Translations under genes and position numbers: made by a program
The notes under the pieces: generated by a model
Databases searched by the model: none
The model's input: the letters and a program-made list of their open reading frames with translations, nothing else
What the model was told of the DNA's origin: nothing
Part shown: one piece after another, positions 6,093 to 15,760 of the stretch
How positions within the stretch are numbered: the stretch's first letter is position 1
Layout: the number at the start of each line of letters is the position of its first letter
Origin: Desulfotomaculaceae bacterium
GTDB taxonomy: Bacteria; Bacillota; Desulfotomaculia; Desulfotomaculales; Pelotomaculaceae
Reading direction: 5' to 3'
Assembly (NCBI GenBank): GCA_028709235.1
Contig: JAQVXL010000015.1
Location: 1-38,842, forward strand
Length of the DNA: 38,842 nt

Positions 6093-8684
6093 GTGAGTTT
6101 TACACCAATGATCAGACAGTATCTAGAGATTAAAAAACAATATCCGGACGCGATCCTTTTTTTTCGGTTGGGTGATTTTTACGAGATGTTCTTTGATGAC
6201 GCTCTGACAGCGTCAAAAGAGCTTGAGATAACCCTTACAGGCAGGGACGGGGGGCAGAAGGAACGCGTGCCCATGTGCGGTGTGCCGTATCACGCCGCTG
6301 ACGGGTATATAGCCAAGCTTATTGGTAGAGGGCGCCATGTGGCTATTTGTGAGCAGGTGGAAGACCCGGCGGCGTCAAAAGGTATTGTAAAGCGGGAAGT
6401 TGTACGGGTAATCACACCAGGCACGGTTATGGAAGGAAACCTCCTGGAAGAAAGAAGGAACAATTACCTGGCATGCGCCGCCCGTGGCGATAAAGGCTAC
6501 GGTTTGGCTGTCACTGATGTGACTACTGGGACTTTTATGGTCAGCTCTCTGACAGGACAAAAAGCAGGCGTTGAACTAACTGACGAACTGAACCGGTTAA
6601 TGCCCGCAGAATTAGTTGTGCCGCTGTCAATAGTTGACAACTTTTCGCGGGATATAAAATTAAGGGGGCAACTACTTGTCAGCGGTTACAGAGACGAGGC
6701 TTTTATTTTGGCTGCCGCGGAGAGGGCGCTGGAAGATCAGTTTGGACAAGGCGCTTTTTTTGCATCAAAAATTTCAGATCCGGAAATAGCTGCTTGCGCT
6801 GCCGGCGCACTGGCGAGCTTCTTAAAAGATACCCAAAAAAGAAGCATGACCCATATCAACAAGATACAGTTCTATATGCCCGGCAGATATATGACCCTGG
6901 ACGCAGCGACAAGGAGAAACTTAGAGCTGTCCAGGTCCATATCAGACAACACGAAAAAGCATACGCTGCTTTCGGTACTCGATTACACTGTTACCTCTAT
7001 GGGCGGCAGGATGCTCCGGAACTGGATCGAACAGCCACTCCTGATGCAGGAAGAAATCACGACCCGCCAAGATGCGGTTGATGAACTGGTTAAAAATGCT
7101 TTTTACCGCAAGGAGCTAAGAGAAAAGCTGAAAAATATATATGACCTGGAAAGGCTGGCGGGTAAAATATCTTTTGGTGCGGCAAATGCCCGCGATTTGA
7201 TCGCGCTGAAAAAATCTTTGTTCTGCCTGCCGCCGCTCAAGGAATTGCTGAGACAGGCACATTGCGCTCTTTTAAAAGAAAAAGGCGGGACCGTTGACGC
7301 GATGGAAGATACCGCGGAACTATTAAGCCGGGCTATCGAAGGTGATCCGCCGCTGTCCCTGCGGGACGGGGGAATAATTAAGGTTGGTTTTAACTCAGAT
7401 GTGGACAAGTACCGTTCAGCAGGAAAGGAAGCCAGGTTGATGCTGACCCGACTGGAAGAAAGAGAACGCCTTCGTACTGGTATAAAGTCCCTTAAGGTTG
7501 GCTTTAACAAAGTGTTTGGCTATTACATCGAGATAACTAAATCAAACCTTGACCACGTGCCGGAAGATTACAGCCGTCGGCAGACTCTCGCCAATGCGGA
7601 AAGATATATCACGCCGGAGCTCAAGGAGTATGAAGACCTTGTTTTAGGAGCGCAGGAAAGGCTGCTGCACCTGGAATATAAAATATTCAACGATATCCGG
7701 GAGCAGCTTACAGCACAGATCCGGCGGATTCAGACCACAGCTTCAGCCGTAGCTGAGGTCGATGCGCTGTATTCCTTGGCGGTAGCGGCCTTTAATAATA
7801 ATTACGTGCGACCGGAAATACTAAACGACAGCCGGCTTGTAATCAGGGATGGCCGGCACCCGGTTTTGGAAAAGGTTATGGGACCGGGACAGTTTGTGCC
7901 TAACGACACCGATATGAATTATGAAGAGAGCCGACTGCTGCTGATCACCGGACCGAATATGGCAGGTAAGAGCACTTACATGCGCCAGGTGGCCATAATT
8001 GTATTGATGGCACAGACAGGAAGCTTCGTACCGGCTTCCAGCGCGGAGGTTTCGCTGGTCGATCGTATATTTACCAGAATTGGGGCGTCAGACGACATTG
8101 CCAGCGGGCAGAGCACCTTTATGGTTGAAATGAATGAATGCCGAAACATTATAGCAGGGGCGACTAAAAAAAGTTTGATCGTTCTGGATGAAGTTGGGCG
8201 GGGCACCAGTACATATGACGGGATCAGTATTGCCAGGGCGCTGGCGGAATATATCCACAAAAAAATCAAGGCCAAGACATTGTTTTCAACACATTACTTC
8301 GAACTCACCGATCTGGACAAGGAGCAGGGGATCACTAATATGAACGTGGCGGTAAAAGAAGAAGGCGATCAGGTTATTTTTCTGAGAAAAGTCATTCCCG
8401 GCAGGGCAGACCGGAGTTACGGCATTCATGTGGCTAGGCTGGCAGGCTTGCCGGCTGAAATAATTGAGCGCTCTGCGCAGATTTTAAAAGATTTAGAAAA
8501 AACTGATAAAGCACCTTCGCTGGCCGCTGCCGTAGCTGATAACGGGAACGGCATGAACAACAGAATAGAGAATGAAATTATAAAAGAGCTGCGCCACCTG
8601 GACATATTAAGCATGACACCGTTAGAGGCAATCAATAAGCTGTACCTTCTGCAGAAAAAAACAGATGACGGAAGTATGCAGTAA
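6093..8684 (+). CDS. mutS: DNA mismatch repair protein MutS
   Basis: MutS recognises mispairs and small loops and recruits MutL. At 863 residues it is a full-length MutS1. The mismatch-reading motif F-Y-E is at residues 29-31 (the Phe that stacks on the mispair). Connector, lever and clamp domains fill the middle. The ATPase domain has the Walker A motif G-P-N-M-A-G-K-S near residue 620, the Walker B region D-E-V-G-R-G-T-S-T and S-T-H-Y-F-E-L. The C-terminus ends in the helix-turn-helix dimer region (D-I-L-S-M-T-P-L-E-A-I-N-K-L). The start is GTG eight bases after AGGAGG. The partner mutL follows after two intervening genes. Confidence 0.97.
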   Translation: MSFTPMIRQYLEIKKQYPDAILFFRLGDFYEMFFDDALTASKELEITLTGRDGGQKERVPMCGVPYHAADGYIAKLIGRGRHVAICEQVEDPAASKGIVKREVVRVITPGTVMEGNLLEERRNNYLACAARGDKGYGLAVTDVTTGTFMVSSLTGQKAGVELTDELNRLMPAELVVPLSIVDNFSRDIKLRGQLLVSGYRDEAFILAAAERALEDQFGQGAFFASKISDPEIAACAAGALASFLKDTQKRSMTHINKIQFYMPGRYMTLDAATRRNLELSRSISDNTKKHTLLSVLDYTVTSMGGRMLRNWIEQPLLMQEEITTRQDAVDELVKNAFYRKELREKLKNIYDLERLAGKISFGAANARDLIALKKSLFCLPPLKELLRQAHCALLKEKGGTVDAMEDTAELLSRAIEGDPPLSLRDGGIIKVGFNSDVDKYRSAGKEARLMLTRLEERERLRTGIKSLKVGFNKVFGYYIEITKSNLDHVPEDYSRRQTLANAERYITPELKEYEDLVLGAQERLLHLEYKIFNDIREQLTAQIRRIQTTASAVAEVDALYSLAVAAFNNNYVRPEILNDSRLVIRDGRHPVLEKVMGPGQFVPNDTDMNYEESRLLLITGPNMAGKSTYMRQVAIIVLMAQTGSFVPASSAEVSLVDRIFTRIGASDDIASGQSTFMVEMNECRNIIAGATKKSLIVLDEVGRGTSTYDGISIARALAEYIHKKIKAKTLFSTHYFELTDLDKEQGITNMNVAVKEEGDQVIFLRKVIPGRADRSYGIHVARLAGLPAEIIERSAQILKDLEKTDKAPSLAAAVADNGNGMNNRIENEIIKELRHLDILSMTPLEAINKLYLLQKKTDDGSMQ

Positions 8685-8714
8685 GGTCTTTATTTATCGA
8701 TTGGGGGTAGATAT

Positions 8715-10388
8715 ATGTTTGCCGGCATTGACGTGGGAGGTACCTATACGGATGCTGTGCTCCTGAAAAATGATCAGGTGCTCGCAACAGCCAAGGTTCC
8801 GACAAGGGAGAACCTGATAGGCTCATTAACTGAAGCCCTCGATACTATTGTTAAGGACGAGGATAAGAAAAGGGTTAAAAGGATAGTATTCAGCACCACA
8901 ATTATTACCAACCTTATCGCGGAACGGAAGTACGAAGCTGTCGACTTGCTGATAATCCCCGGTCCTGGTTTAAGCCACGATTTCTATAAGAATATACCAT
9001 ACGCTCATATTATCTCAGGTGCGATAGATTACCGCGGCCGGGAAATCATTTCTTTAAATGAACAGGAAATCGAAACGGTTCTGCGAGAAATTGCCTTGAA
9101 GGGCTCTAAGAAGATAGGAGTGGTTGGTAAATTTTCCCCCCGCAACACGTTTCATGAAAAAAAAGTGGCGGAAATTATCAAAAAAAAATATCCTGAATGG
9201 CAAGTTGAGATAGGTGCGAAAGTCGGCAGTCAGCTGAACTTTCCCAGAAGAGTGGTAACCACATATCTAACCTGCGCTACCCGCGATCCCTACCATTATT
9301 TTATTGAATCTGTGCGCCAGGCCCTGGACTCACGTGCAATAAGCGCTGAAGTATTTATACTAAAGGCTGATGGCGGCACTGTCCCGCTCCAGCGTTCTGA
9401 GGAATTTCCTGTTGAAACAATATTCTCAGGCCCTGCCGCCAGCACCATGGGCGTACAGGCACTTACCGCACCCGGAGAAACAGCAGTGGTCGTGGACATA
9501 GGAGGGACAACCACCGACCTGGCGCTGATTTTAAGCGGTCAGCCTCTACTTTCTGCAAAAGGTGCCCGGGCAATGGAGCAACTAACCCAGGTGAGGACAC
9601 TGGCTGTTAAATCTGTTGCTATTGGCGGTGACAGCGTTTTAAGCCGTACGGGGAACGACATAAATATTCATAGTCAAAGGATGGGTCCGGCTTATTGTCT
9701 GGGCGGTCCTGTGCCTACACCAACCGATGCTTTGCGGGCGCTTGGCCTGACTGACCTGGGAGACAGGAAAAAAGCGATTGAAGCCATGGAGCTTTTAGGA
9801 CAGGGATTAAGCATAACCGTAGAAGATATTGCGGGGAAAGTTATCAACAGGGTTGGTGATAACATAACCATTGAAATAAAGAAAATGTTTAAAGAATGGG
9901 AGCAGGAGCCTGCCTACCGGGTTTGGGAGATACTGCATAAGCACTCGGTAAAACCGACAATAGTCGCGGGCGTCGGTGGTGGGGCCGCCGGGTTCTCGGC
10001 GCGGATAGCAGAGAAACTGGGATGCCGGTCTGTTAAGCTGCCATACGCGTCTGTGGCGAACGCTATCGGCGCAGCGCTGGCCAAACCGACACTGCAGGTT
10101 AATTTAAGGGCGGACACCGAACAAGGATACTACATCATACAGGAAGAAGGACACCAGGAAAAAATCAGCGACCGTCAGTTTAACGAAAAAAAGGCGCTGG
10201 AACTGGCAAAAAACAGCCTGGTAGAGCAGGCGCTGAAATACGGATTAGCGCTGGCTGCTGATGATATTGAAGTTACCCGCCAGGAAGTATTCAATATGGT
10301 CAGAGGATGGGATACTACCGGCAGGCTTTATGATATCACGGTGCAGACACCAAGGGGAATTATAACCAGAATCAGGGTTGGAGAGTGA
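8715..10388 (+). CDS. Hydantoinase/oxoprolinase family protein (HyuA-like)
   Basis: This 557-residue protein belongs to the ATP-dependent hydantoinase A/5-oxoprolinase family, which phosphorylates and opens cyclic amides or activates carboxylates. It has the actin-like ATPase layout: phosphate loop 1 is G-I-D-V-G-G-T-Y-T-D at residues 4-13, and phosphate loop 2 is V-V-D-I-G-G-T-T-T-D-L-A near residue 259. A-D-G-G-T and a glycine-rich V-A-G-V-G-G-G-A-A-G near residue 417 are also seen. No HyuB partner is adjacent, so the substrate is unknown and it may act alone or with a distant subunit. It sits 30 bases after mutS and nearly touches the next gene, suggesting one transcript. Confidence 0.85.
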   Translation: MFAGIDVGGTYTDAVLLKNDQVLATAKVPTRENLIGSLTEALDTIVKDEDKKRVKRIVFSTTIITNLIAERKYEAVDLLIIPGPGLSHDFYKNIPYAHIISGAIDYRGREIISLNEQEIETVLREIALKGSKKIGVVGKFSPRNTFHEKKVAEIIKKKYPEWQVEIGAKVGSQLNFPRRVVTTYLTCATRDPYHYFIESVRQALDSRAISAEVFILKADGGTVPLQRSEEFPVETIFSGPAASTMGVQALTAPGETAVVVDIGGTTTDLALILSGQPLLSAKGARAMEQLTQVRTLAVKSVAIGGDSVLSRTGNDINIHSQRMGPAYCLGGPVPTPTDALRALGLTDLGDRKKAIEAMELLGQGLSITVEDIAGKVINRVGDNITIEIKKMFKEWEQEPAYRVWEILHKHSVKPTIVAGVGGGAAGFSARIAEKLGCRSVKLPYASVANAIGAALAKPTLQVNLRADTEQGYYIIQEEGHQEKISDRQFNEKKALELAKNSLVEQALKYGLALAADDIEVTRQEVFNMVRGWDTTGRLYDITVQTPRGIITRIRVGE

Positions 10389-10392
10389 TTAT

Positions 10393-11757
10393 ATGAATAA
10401 AAGCAAAAAAACAGGTTTGATATTTTTTCCTGCTTTTGACTGGGCCATAACGCCCACCCACCCTGAAAGGGAGGAGCGCCTTCTCTATACCAGGGACCAG
10501 ATTTTTGAAGAGGGCATTATGGACCTGCCTCGAATCCAGGAATATAAGCCTTCCCTGGCCAGTATCCATGACGTTGCCAGGCTGCATTTTTGCGTGCCAA
10601 CTATTGAAAAACAAACCACAGAGGCTCACCTGATCGCGGCAGGTGCGGCGATTCTGCTGTCAGAAAAAATAGTTAACGGTGAAATAAATAATGGCTTTGC
10701 CCTGGTAAGACCGCCCGGACACCATGCCATGAGGGTTGTCCGCGGTAATCGGGGCTTCTGTAATATTAATAACGAAGCGATAATGGTGGACCATTTACGT
10801 TCCCGCCATGGGCTAAAGAAAATTGCCATTATTGATACAGACGCACACCACGGTGACGGAACCCAAGATATCTTCTGGCACGATCCTGATGTGCTGTTTA
10901 TCTCATTTCACCAGGACGGTCGTACCCTGTTTCCCGGTACCGGATACACCTATGAGCTTGGCGGCCCGAGAGCCTACGCCCGTACCATCAACATTCCGCT
11001 GCAGCCAGGCGCCACTGACAAAAGCCTGCTTTATGTGTTGGATAATCTAATCCTTCCTATTATAAAAGACTTTAAACCGGATTTTATAGTCAACTCGGCT
11101 GGCCAGGACAACCATTACACAGACCCGCTCGGCAGCATGCGTATTACCGCGCAGGGCTATGCCAGGCTTACGGAAAAACTGCGTCCCGACCTGGCTGTGC
11201 TGGAAGGTGGCTATGCCATCGAAACAGCCCTTCCATATGTGAATATGGCCATCATATTGGCCCTTGCCGGTCTGGATTACAGTGGTGTAAGGGAACCGGA
11301 TTACTGGCCGGGTCGCTTCAAGGAAAGCGCCGACATTACCGAAAGTGTAGAAAGAATGGTGGACGAGTTGCTGCAGCGCTGGGAAATGCGTGATCGAGTG
11401 TCTCCCGATGCCAAAAAAATCTCCGGTAATTACTACACCAGGCATAAACATATTTTTTACGATACCGACTACATTGAAGAAAATCAAACTGAACATCTGA
11501 GGCTGTGTGATAACTGCCTTGGCTACCTGGTAATTGATTCAGATGCAAAACACGGATACAGCAGAAGCGGACGGGTGCTCTGTATTTCAGTGCCCCACGC
11601 GGCCTGTGGCAGGTGCCGTGCCGAAGCGGCTGATTTATATGAGCACTCCAAGAGAGCCGCAAATTACAAGTACGTTTACCTGCAGGATAAACATAACGAT
11701 ATATTTTACAGCTACAGCACAGACAGTGATCATGAATGGCGCTCTGCGGAATTGTAG
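10393..11757 (+). CDS. Histone-deacetylase-superfamily amidohydrolase with Cys-rich C-terminal extension
   Basis: The first 310 or so residues form an arginase/deacetylase-fold zinc amidohydrolase, as in acetoin utilisation protein AcuC and acetylpolyamine deacetylases. Visible catalytic elements are R-P-P-G-H-H-A (tandem His), D-T-D-A-H-H-G-D-G-T (Asp-His zinc ligands), F-P-G-T-G-Y and a late E-G-G-Y-A. A further stretch of about 140 residues follows, with C-D-N-C and A-C-G-R-C pairs about 36 residues apart, which looks like a zinc ribbon. That extension is unusual for bacterial members. I chose ATG 10393 because GGAGAG lies 8 bases upstream; an in-frame ATG 15 bases earlier overlaps the previous gene. 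Substrate unknown; protein lysine or small-amide deacetylation is plausible. Confidence 0.82.
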   Translation: MNKSKKTGLIFFPAFDWAITPTHPEREERLLYTRDQIFEEGIMDLPRIQEYKPSLASIHDVARLHFCVPTIEKQTTEAHLIAAGAAILLSEKIVNGEINNGFALVRPPGHHAMRVVRGNRGFCNINNEAIMVDHLRSRHGLKKIAIIDTDAHHGDGTQDIFWHDPDVLFISFHQDGRTLFPGTGYTYELGGPRAYARTINIPLQPGATDKSLLYVLDNLILPIIKDFKPDFIVNSAGQDNHYTDPLGSMRITAQGYARLTEKLRPDLAVLEGGYAIETALPYVNMAIILALAGLDYSGVREPDYWPGRFKESADITESVERMVDELLQRWEMRDRVSPDAKKISGNYYTRHKHIFYDTDYIEENQTEHLRLCDNCLGYLVIDSDAKHGYSRSGRVLCISVPHAACGRCRAEAADLYEHSKRAANYKYVYLQDKHNDIFYSYSTDSDHEWRSAEL

Positions 11758-11768
11758 GTGCAAAAATT

Positions 11769-13565
11769 TTGAAAAAAATTATAATTCTTGATGAGTTTAC
11801 CAAAAATCAGATCGCCGCAGGTGAGGTGGTTGAGCGCCCGCTTTCGGTAGTTAAAGAGCTGACCGAGAATTCATTGGATGCCGGAGCCCGCAGGATAACT
11901 GTGGAACTTGATGAGGGAGGACTTGCATCAATTACTGTTACGGATAACGGGTGCGGTTTGGGGGAAGAAAACCTGTCACTGGCTTTTGAACGGCATGCTA
12001 CCAGCAAAATAAAAAGCGCGTCTGATTTGAGCAGGCTCCTCACTCTCGGTTTCAGGGGTGAAGCAATACCGAGCATAGCAGCGGTTTCACGTATGGAGTT
12101 TATCTCCAGAACCGCTGATGTTTTAAACGGAACCAGGGTGGAAGCTGTTGAAGGAGTAATAATAAATAGATCTGCCGCTGGCTGCCCGCCAGGTTCAACA
12201 GTTATAGTAAAGGATTTGTTCTTCAATACACCTGTTAGAAAAAAATCCATGAAGAGCCCTTCTATTGAAGGTTCTCTGTGCAATGAGGTTATAACTCACA
12301 TGGCCCTGGCCAGACCTGATGTAAGCTTTGAATTGAAGAATAAAAACAGGCGCACTTTTTACTCGCCCGGCACTGGGAGCCTGATTGACGCAATTATTGC
12401 TGTTTATGGCGTTAACCAGGCCCGGGAGATGATACCGGTTAACAGCGCAGGGAGAGGTATAACGTTGCAAGGATTCATAGGAAAACCCTCACTCAGCCGC
12501 AGCAACAGGAATCATATTAACGTGATTATCAACGGGCGTTACGTGCACTGCCCGGCAGCGGCAGGAGCTGTTGAAGAAGCCTACCGTACTTTGCTGCCCC
12601 ATAGGAGAAAGCCTATGGTTGTTTTAAGCTTGGCCGTCCCACCTGAACTAATAGATGTAAATGTTCACCCCTCTAAGCTGGAAGTGCGGCTGATAGAGGA
12701 AAATCAAACAATCCGGCAGGTCACCAGTACCCTTAGAGAAGCACTGCTTTCGAAAACGGTAATTCCCTCAAAGCTGTTTGGCAAGGGGAAAAAGTCTGCC
12801 AGGCCGAATTCATATCAAAATAATTTATTTGTTGTAGCGTCTGAGCCGATAAAAAAAGAAAATTTTACTGACAGTGACGCTGACGCAGCCGGCAAACCAT
12901 GCTTAACTGTGATATACAATAAACCAGCAGCAATAAGTCATGAAATGGAAAAAGTCGTAGCAGAGTCAGCGGATTATTTAAAAGATAAAAAGCTTCTGCC
13001 CGAATTAAGCGCTGTTGGGCAAATCGGACTGACATATATCCTGGCTGAAGGGGAAGAAGGTCTATATATATTAGACCAGCATGCCGCCCACGAGAGGATT
13101 CTATACGAGTCTTACCAGTCAATCGGGAGTGATAAGCCCAGCCAAGGTTTGCTACTGCCGGTCTCACTGGAACTGGATTGCCGGGAAGCGGCGATCCTGA
13201 CAGAACGCATTTTTTGGTTTAACAGAGCAGGATTTGTTTTAGAATACTTCGGCGGTAGCACATTTCTGGTAAGGGGCATACCACCGGGTTTCGCGCCGGG
13301 CCAGGAGGAAAACTTTTTTCATGATATGCTGAAATACTTGCGCGAAAAAGGCGCCGGCGCCTCGTATGATGAATTTTCCAGACAAATAGCCTCGTCTATG
13401 GCTTGCAGAAATGCAGTGAAGGCCGGGGAAAAGCTGACGCAATCATCGATGGACGCCCTTCTCAAGCGTTTGTCAGGTGTTAAGAATCCCTTTACCTGTC
13501 CGCACGGCAGACCTACCGTAATTCATTTGTCTTTAACAGACCTGGAAAAAAATTTCAAGCGCTAG
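11769..13565 (+). CDS. mutL: DNA mismatch repair protein MutL (endonuclease type)
   Basis: MutL couples MutS mismatch recognition to strand incision. The N-terminal GHKL ATPase shows N-Q-I-A-A-G-E-V-V-E-R-P, E-N-S-L-D-A-G, D-N-G-C-G, R-H-A-T-S-K-I and G-F-R-G-E-A. The C-terminal domain has D-Q-H-A-A-H-E-R-I-L-Y-E near residue 436, matching the DQHA-x2-E-x4-E endonuclease motif. It also has S-M-A-C-R and C-P-H-G-R-P metal-site motifs. This MutL should therefore nick DNA itself, as expected without MutH. The frame also offers ATG 11736, overlapping the upstream gene. I prefer TTG 11769 because the family starts right at K-I-I-I-L-D and AGGTG lies 9 bases upstream. Confidence 0.95.
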   Translation: MKKIIILDEFTKNQIAAGEVVERPLSVVKELTENSLDAGARRITVELDEGGLASITVTDNGCGLGEENLSLAFERHATSKIKSASDLSRLLTLGFRGEAIPSIAAVSRMEFISRTADVLNGTRVEAVEGVIINRSAAGCPPGSTVIVKDLFFNTPVRKKSMKSPSIEGSLCNEVITHMALARPDVSFELKNKNRRTFYSPGTGSLIDAIIAVYGVNQAREMIPVNSAGRGITLQGFIGKPSLSRSNRNHINVIINGRYVHCPAAAGAVEEAYRTLLPHRRKPMVVLSLAVPPELIDVNVHPSKLEVRLIEENQTIRQVTSTLREALLSKTVIPSKLFGKGKKSARPNSYQNNLFVVASEPIKKENFTDSDADAAGKPCLTVIYNKPAAISHEMEKVVAESADYLKDKKLLPELSAVGQIGLTYILAEGEEGLYILDQHAAHERILYESYQSIGSDKPSQGLLLPVSLELDCREAAILTERIFWFNRAGFVLEYFGGSTFLVRGIPPGFAPGQEENFFHDMLKYLREKGAGASYDEFSRQIASSMACRNAVKAGEKLTQSSMDALLKRLSGVKNPFTCPHGRPTVIHLSLTDLEKNFKR

Positions 13566-13576
13566 GTGAAACAAAT

Positions 13577-14404
13577 TTGGCAGGACCTACTAAAGATAAA
13601 GCTGAATCAAAACTGAAGTTTGTGGTGACAACGTCTCTGCGACCTACACACGAGTTGGTTGAAAACTCTAAACAGCTTGCGGCGCATTTTAATATGAATT
13701 ATGCAGCGAGACGCAATCTATCAATAAAAGATTTATCCAGTTTATTCTCTGCAGACGGTTTGCTGATTGTTTCATTCCAAAAAATATTGTTTGTAATGGG
13801 AGATAATAAATTTTTTTTCCATCCAGGGTTGGCTGGACTGCGTATAAAAGAGATAAATAATGGGAAAACTGACCAAATGATCAGCGCTATGTCTCTAAAG
13901 AAAGGATATTCTGTTTTGGACTGCACTATGGGCTTGGGGACAGACGCGATTGTCGCGAGCTATATAACAGGCGCCACCGGAAGTGTGACCGGCCTGGAAT
14001 GCTCTCCGGTCATCTCTGAGCTGGTGAGGCAAGGTTTGCAGTCTTACTTGGAAGAAGATAAAGAAATAATGCTGGCAATGCGGCGTATAAATGTAATTAA
14101 TACAAAGCATAAGAAACACCTGACGTCATTAAAAACAGGCAGTTATGATATTGTTTATTTTGACCCAATGTTCCGTTATCCCAGACGTAAGTCACCAGGG
14201 ATAAACGCGGCTAGAATGCTCGCCAACCATGATCCGATTGACCGTGAAACAATAGAAATGGCATTTAATGTTGCTGCCAGGCGGGTAGTAATGAAAGAGC
14301 GACGGGACAGCGATGAATTTGCCCGACTAGGTTTTAAACACATATTTGGCGGCAGACATTCACCAGTTGCCTATGGCGTCAAGGAGAGGCAAGGGGTGCC
14401 GTAA
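13577..14404 (+). CDS. Class I SAM-dependent methyltransferase, RsmJ-like
   Basis: This 275-residue protein has a Rossmann methyltransferase core in its second half: L-D-C-T-M-G-L-G-T-D-A near residue 115 (SAM-binding motif I), V-T-G-L-E-C-S (motif II acidic residue) and Y-F-D-P-M-F-R near residue 194. The D-P-M-F motif is shared with RsmJ, which methylates G1516 in 16S rRNA, but the N-terminal 100 residues are not obviously RsmJ. An rRNA or other RNA target is a reasonable guess given tRNA and repair neighbours, but it is not proven. The start is TTG, 12 bases after mutL, and its stop abuts the miaA GTG, so all three are likely co-transcribed. Confidence 0.75.
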   Translation: MAGPTKDKAESKLKFVVTTSLRPTHELVENSKQLAAHFNMNYAARRNLSIKDLSSLFSADGLLIVSFQKILFVMGDNKFFFHPGLAGLRIKEINNGKTDQMISAMSLKKGYSVLDCTMGLGTDAIVASYITGATGSVTGLECSPVISELVRQGLQSYLEEDKEIMLAMRRINVINTKHKKHLTSLKTGSYDIVYFDPMFRYPRRKSPGINAARMLANHDPIDRETIEMAFNVAARRVVMKERRDSDEFARLGFKHIFGGRHSPVAYGVKERQGVP

Positions 14405-15355
14405 GTGAAAGATTTATCTAAAATTCAGCCGCCGCTGGTAGTGATCTGCGGGCCGACCGCAACCGGTAAAAGTGATGTCGGTGTGCAGATAGCGGAAAAA
14501 TTACACGGCGAGATTATTTCCGCTGACTCCATGCTGGTATACCGCGGTATGGATATTGGCACCGCAAAGCCGACCCCTTCAGAGATGCGCGGCATACCTC
14601 ACCACCTCATAGATATTGTTGAACCAAATCAGGAATACAACGCCGCCTTGTTTCAAGAACAGGCCAGATCGATTATCGCAGATATCATGAATAGAAAAAA
14701 GTTGCCTATCCTGGTCGGCGGTACAGGCCTGTACATAGGGGCTGTAATTGACGATTATGAATTCAGCGGCGCCCGGGGCAGCGAGGTGTACAGAAAAAAA
14801 CTTTTAAAAGATGCTGAGGAACACGGCGTAGCCAAATTGCACGAACGCCTGCGTGAGATAGACCCCGGGGCGGCTGCAAAACTACACCCCCATGACACTA
14901 GAAGAATTATTCGCGCCTTAGAAGTATACAAATATACAGGAACACCTATATCGAGTTTTCATAAAATAGACCGCCGCAAACCAATTTATAACCTGCTAAT
15001 GTTTGGCTTGAGCCTGGAAAGAGAAAAATTATATAAAATAATTGAACAGCGGGTTGAACTTATGATACAGACAGGGCTCATAGAAGAAGTGCAAAGGCTT
15101 TTAAACAGAGGTTTTTCGCCGGAACTAAGTTCAATGCGTGGACTGGGATACAAGGAGATCGTTGAATATTTGCAGGGGGAGCGGTCACTGGCTCAATCTG
15201 TCGATGTTTTAAAGAGAAATACCAGGAGATTCGCCAAGCGGCAGATGACCTGGTTCAGGCGTGATAATAGAATAAAATGGCTGAATGTCGTTCAGGACGA
15301 TGTATCCGGGGCGATTATTAATGAAATTAGTAGATATATTGAAGGAGTATCTTAA
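14405..15355 (+). CDS. miaA: tRNA dimethylallyltransferase MiaA
   Basis: MiaA transfers a dimethylallyl group from DMAPP to N6 of A37 in tRNAs reading UNN codons, the substrate that MiaB then methylthiolates. The 316-residue protein has the P-loop G-P-T-A-T-G-K-S near residue 16. It also has the signature S-A-D-S-M-L-V-Y-R-G-M-D-I-G-T-A-K-P (catalytic Asp), L-V-G-G-T-G-L-Y and a C-terminal R-R-F-A-K-R-Q-M-T-W-F-R tRNA-binding segment. The start GTG follows the previous stop codon directly, with AAGGGGTG as ribosome binding site inside the upstream gene, so translation is probably coupled. Confidence 0.96.
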   Translation: MKDLSKIQPPLVVICGPTATGKSDVGVQIAEKLHGEIISADSMLVYRGMDIGTAKPTPSEMRGIPHHLIDIVEPNQEYNAALFQEQARSIIADIMNRKKLPILVGGTGLYIGAVIDDYEFSGARGSEVYRKKLLKDAEEHGVAKLHERLREIDPGAAAKLHPHDTRRIIRALEVYKYTGTPISSFHKIDRRKPIYNLLMFGLSLEREKLYKIIEQRVELMIQTGLIEEVQRLLNRGFSPELSSMRGLGYKEIVEYLQGERSLAQSVDVLKRNTRRFAKRQMTWFRRDNRIKWLNVVQDDVSGAIINEISRYIEGVS

Positions 15356-15408
15356 GGTTTGTAGAAAAGAACTATAGATAATAAATTCCTATGGAGGGAG
15401 CCCTTGCT

Positions 15409-15651
15409 ATGACAAAACCACAAATTAATTTACAGGACGCATTTTTAAACCAGGTCAGGAAGGAAAATATTCCAGTCACCATATTCCTTGTTAATGGCTT
15501 TCAGCTGAAAGGGATAGTCAAGGGTTTTGATAACTTTACTGTGATCCTGGAAAGTGACGGGAAGCAGTTGATGATTTATAAACACGCTATATCCACAATC
15601 AGTCCGCTGAAGCCTGTCAGTACGACATTTTCTGAAACAAAGGGCTCTTAA
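15409..15651 (+). CDS. hfq: RNA chaperone Hfq
   Basis: Hfq is a hexameric Sm-like protein that binds small RNAs and A/U-rich mRNA segments. The 80-residue protein has the full Sm core: N-L-Q-D-A-F-L-N near the N-terminus (proximal-face Gln), the Sm1 segment [19 protein letters not shown], and the Sm2 signature Y-K-H-A-I-S-T-I (the usual form is YKHAIST). The C-terminal tail is short, as in other Firmicutes. The frame extends upstream to 15391, but GGAGGG sits there as the ribosome binding site for ATG 15409. The miaA-hfq order is widely conserved. A strong terminator follows. Confidence 0.96.
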   Translation: MTKPQINLQDAFLNQVRKENIPVTIFLVNGFQLKGIVKGFDNFTVILESDGKQLMIYKHAISTISPLKPVSTTFSETKGS

Positions 15652-15664
15652 GAAAAGATGGCGG

Positions 15665-15692
15665 CCCCTCATAAGAGGGGTTTACTTTTTTA
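15665..15692 (+). terminator. Intrinsic terminator after hfq
   Basis: CCCCTC (15665-15670) pairs perfectly with GAGGGG (15675-15680) around an ATAA loop, followed by TTTACTTTTTT. It ends the mutS-to-hfq transcription unit. Confidence 0.85.
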
Positions 15693-15760
15693 GTCGTAAA
15701 AGCCTGTGTCAGGCGTATAATGGTAATGACTTAAGCCTGAGGCGAGGTGGCTGCGAACCT

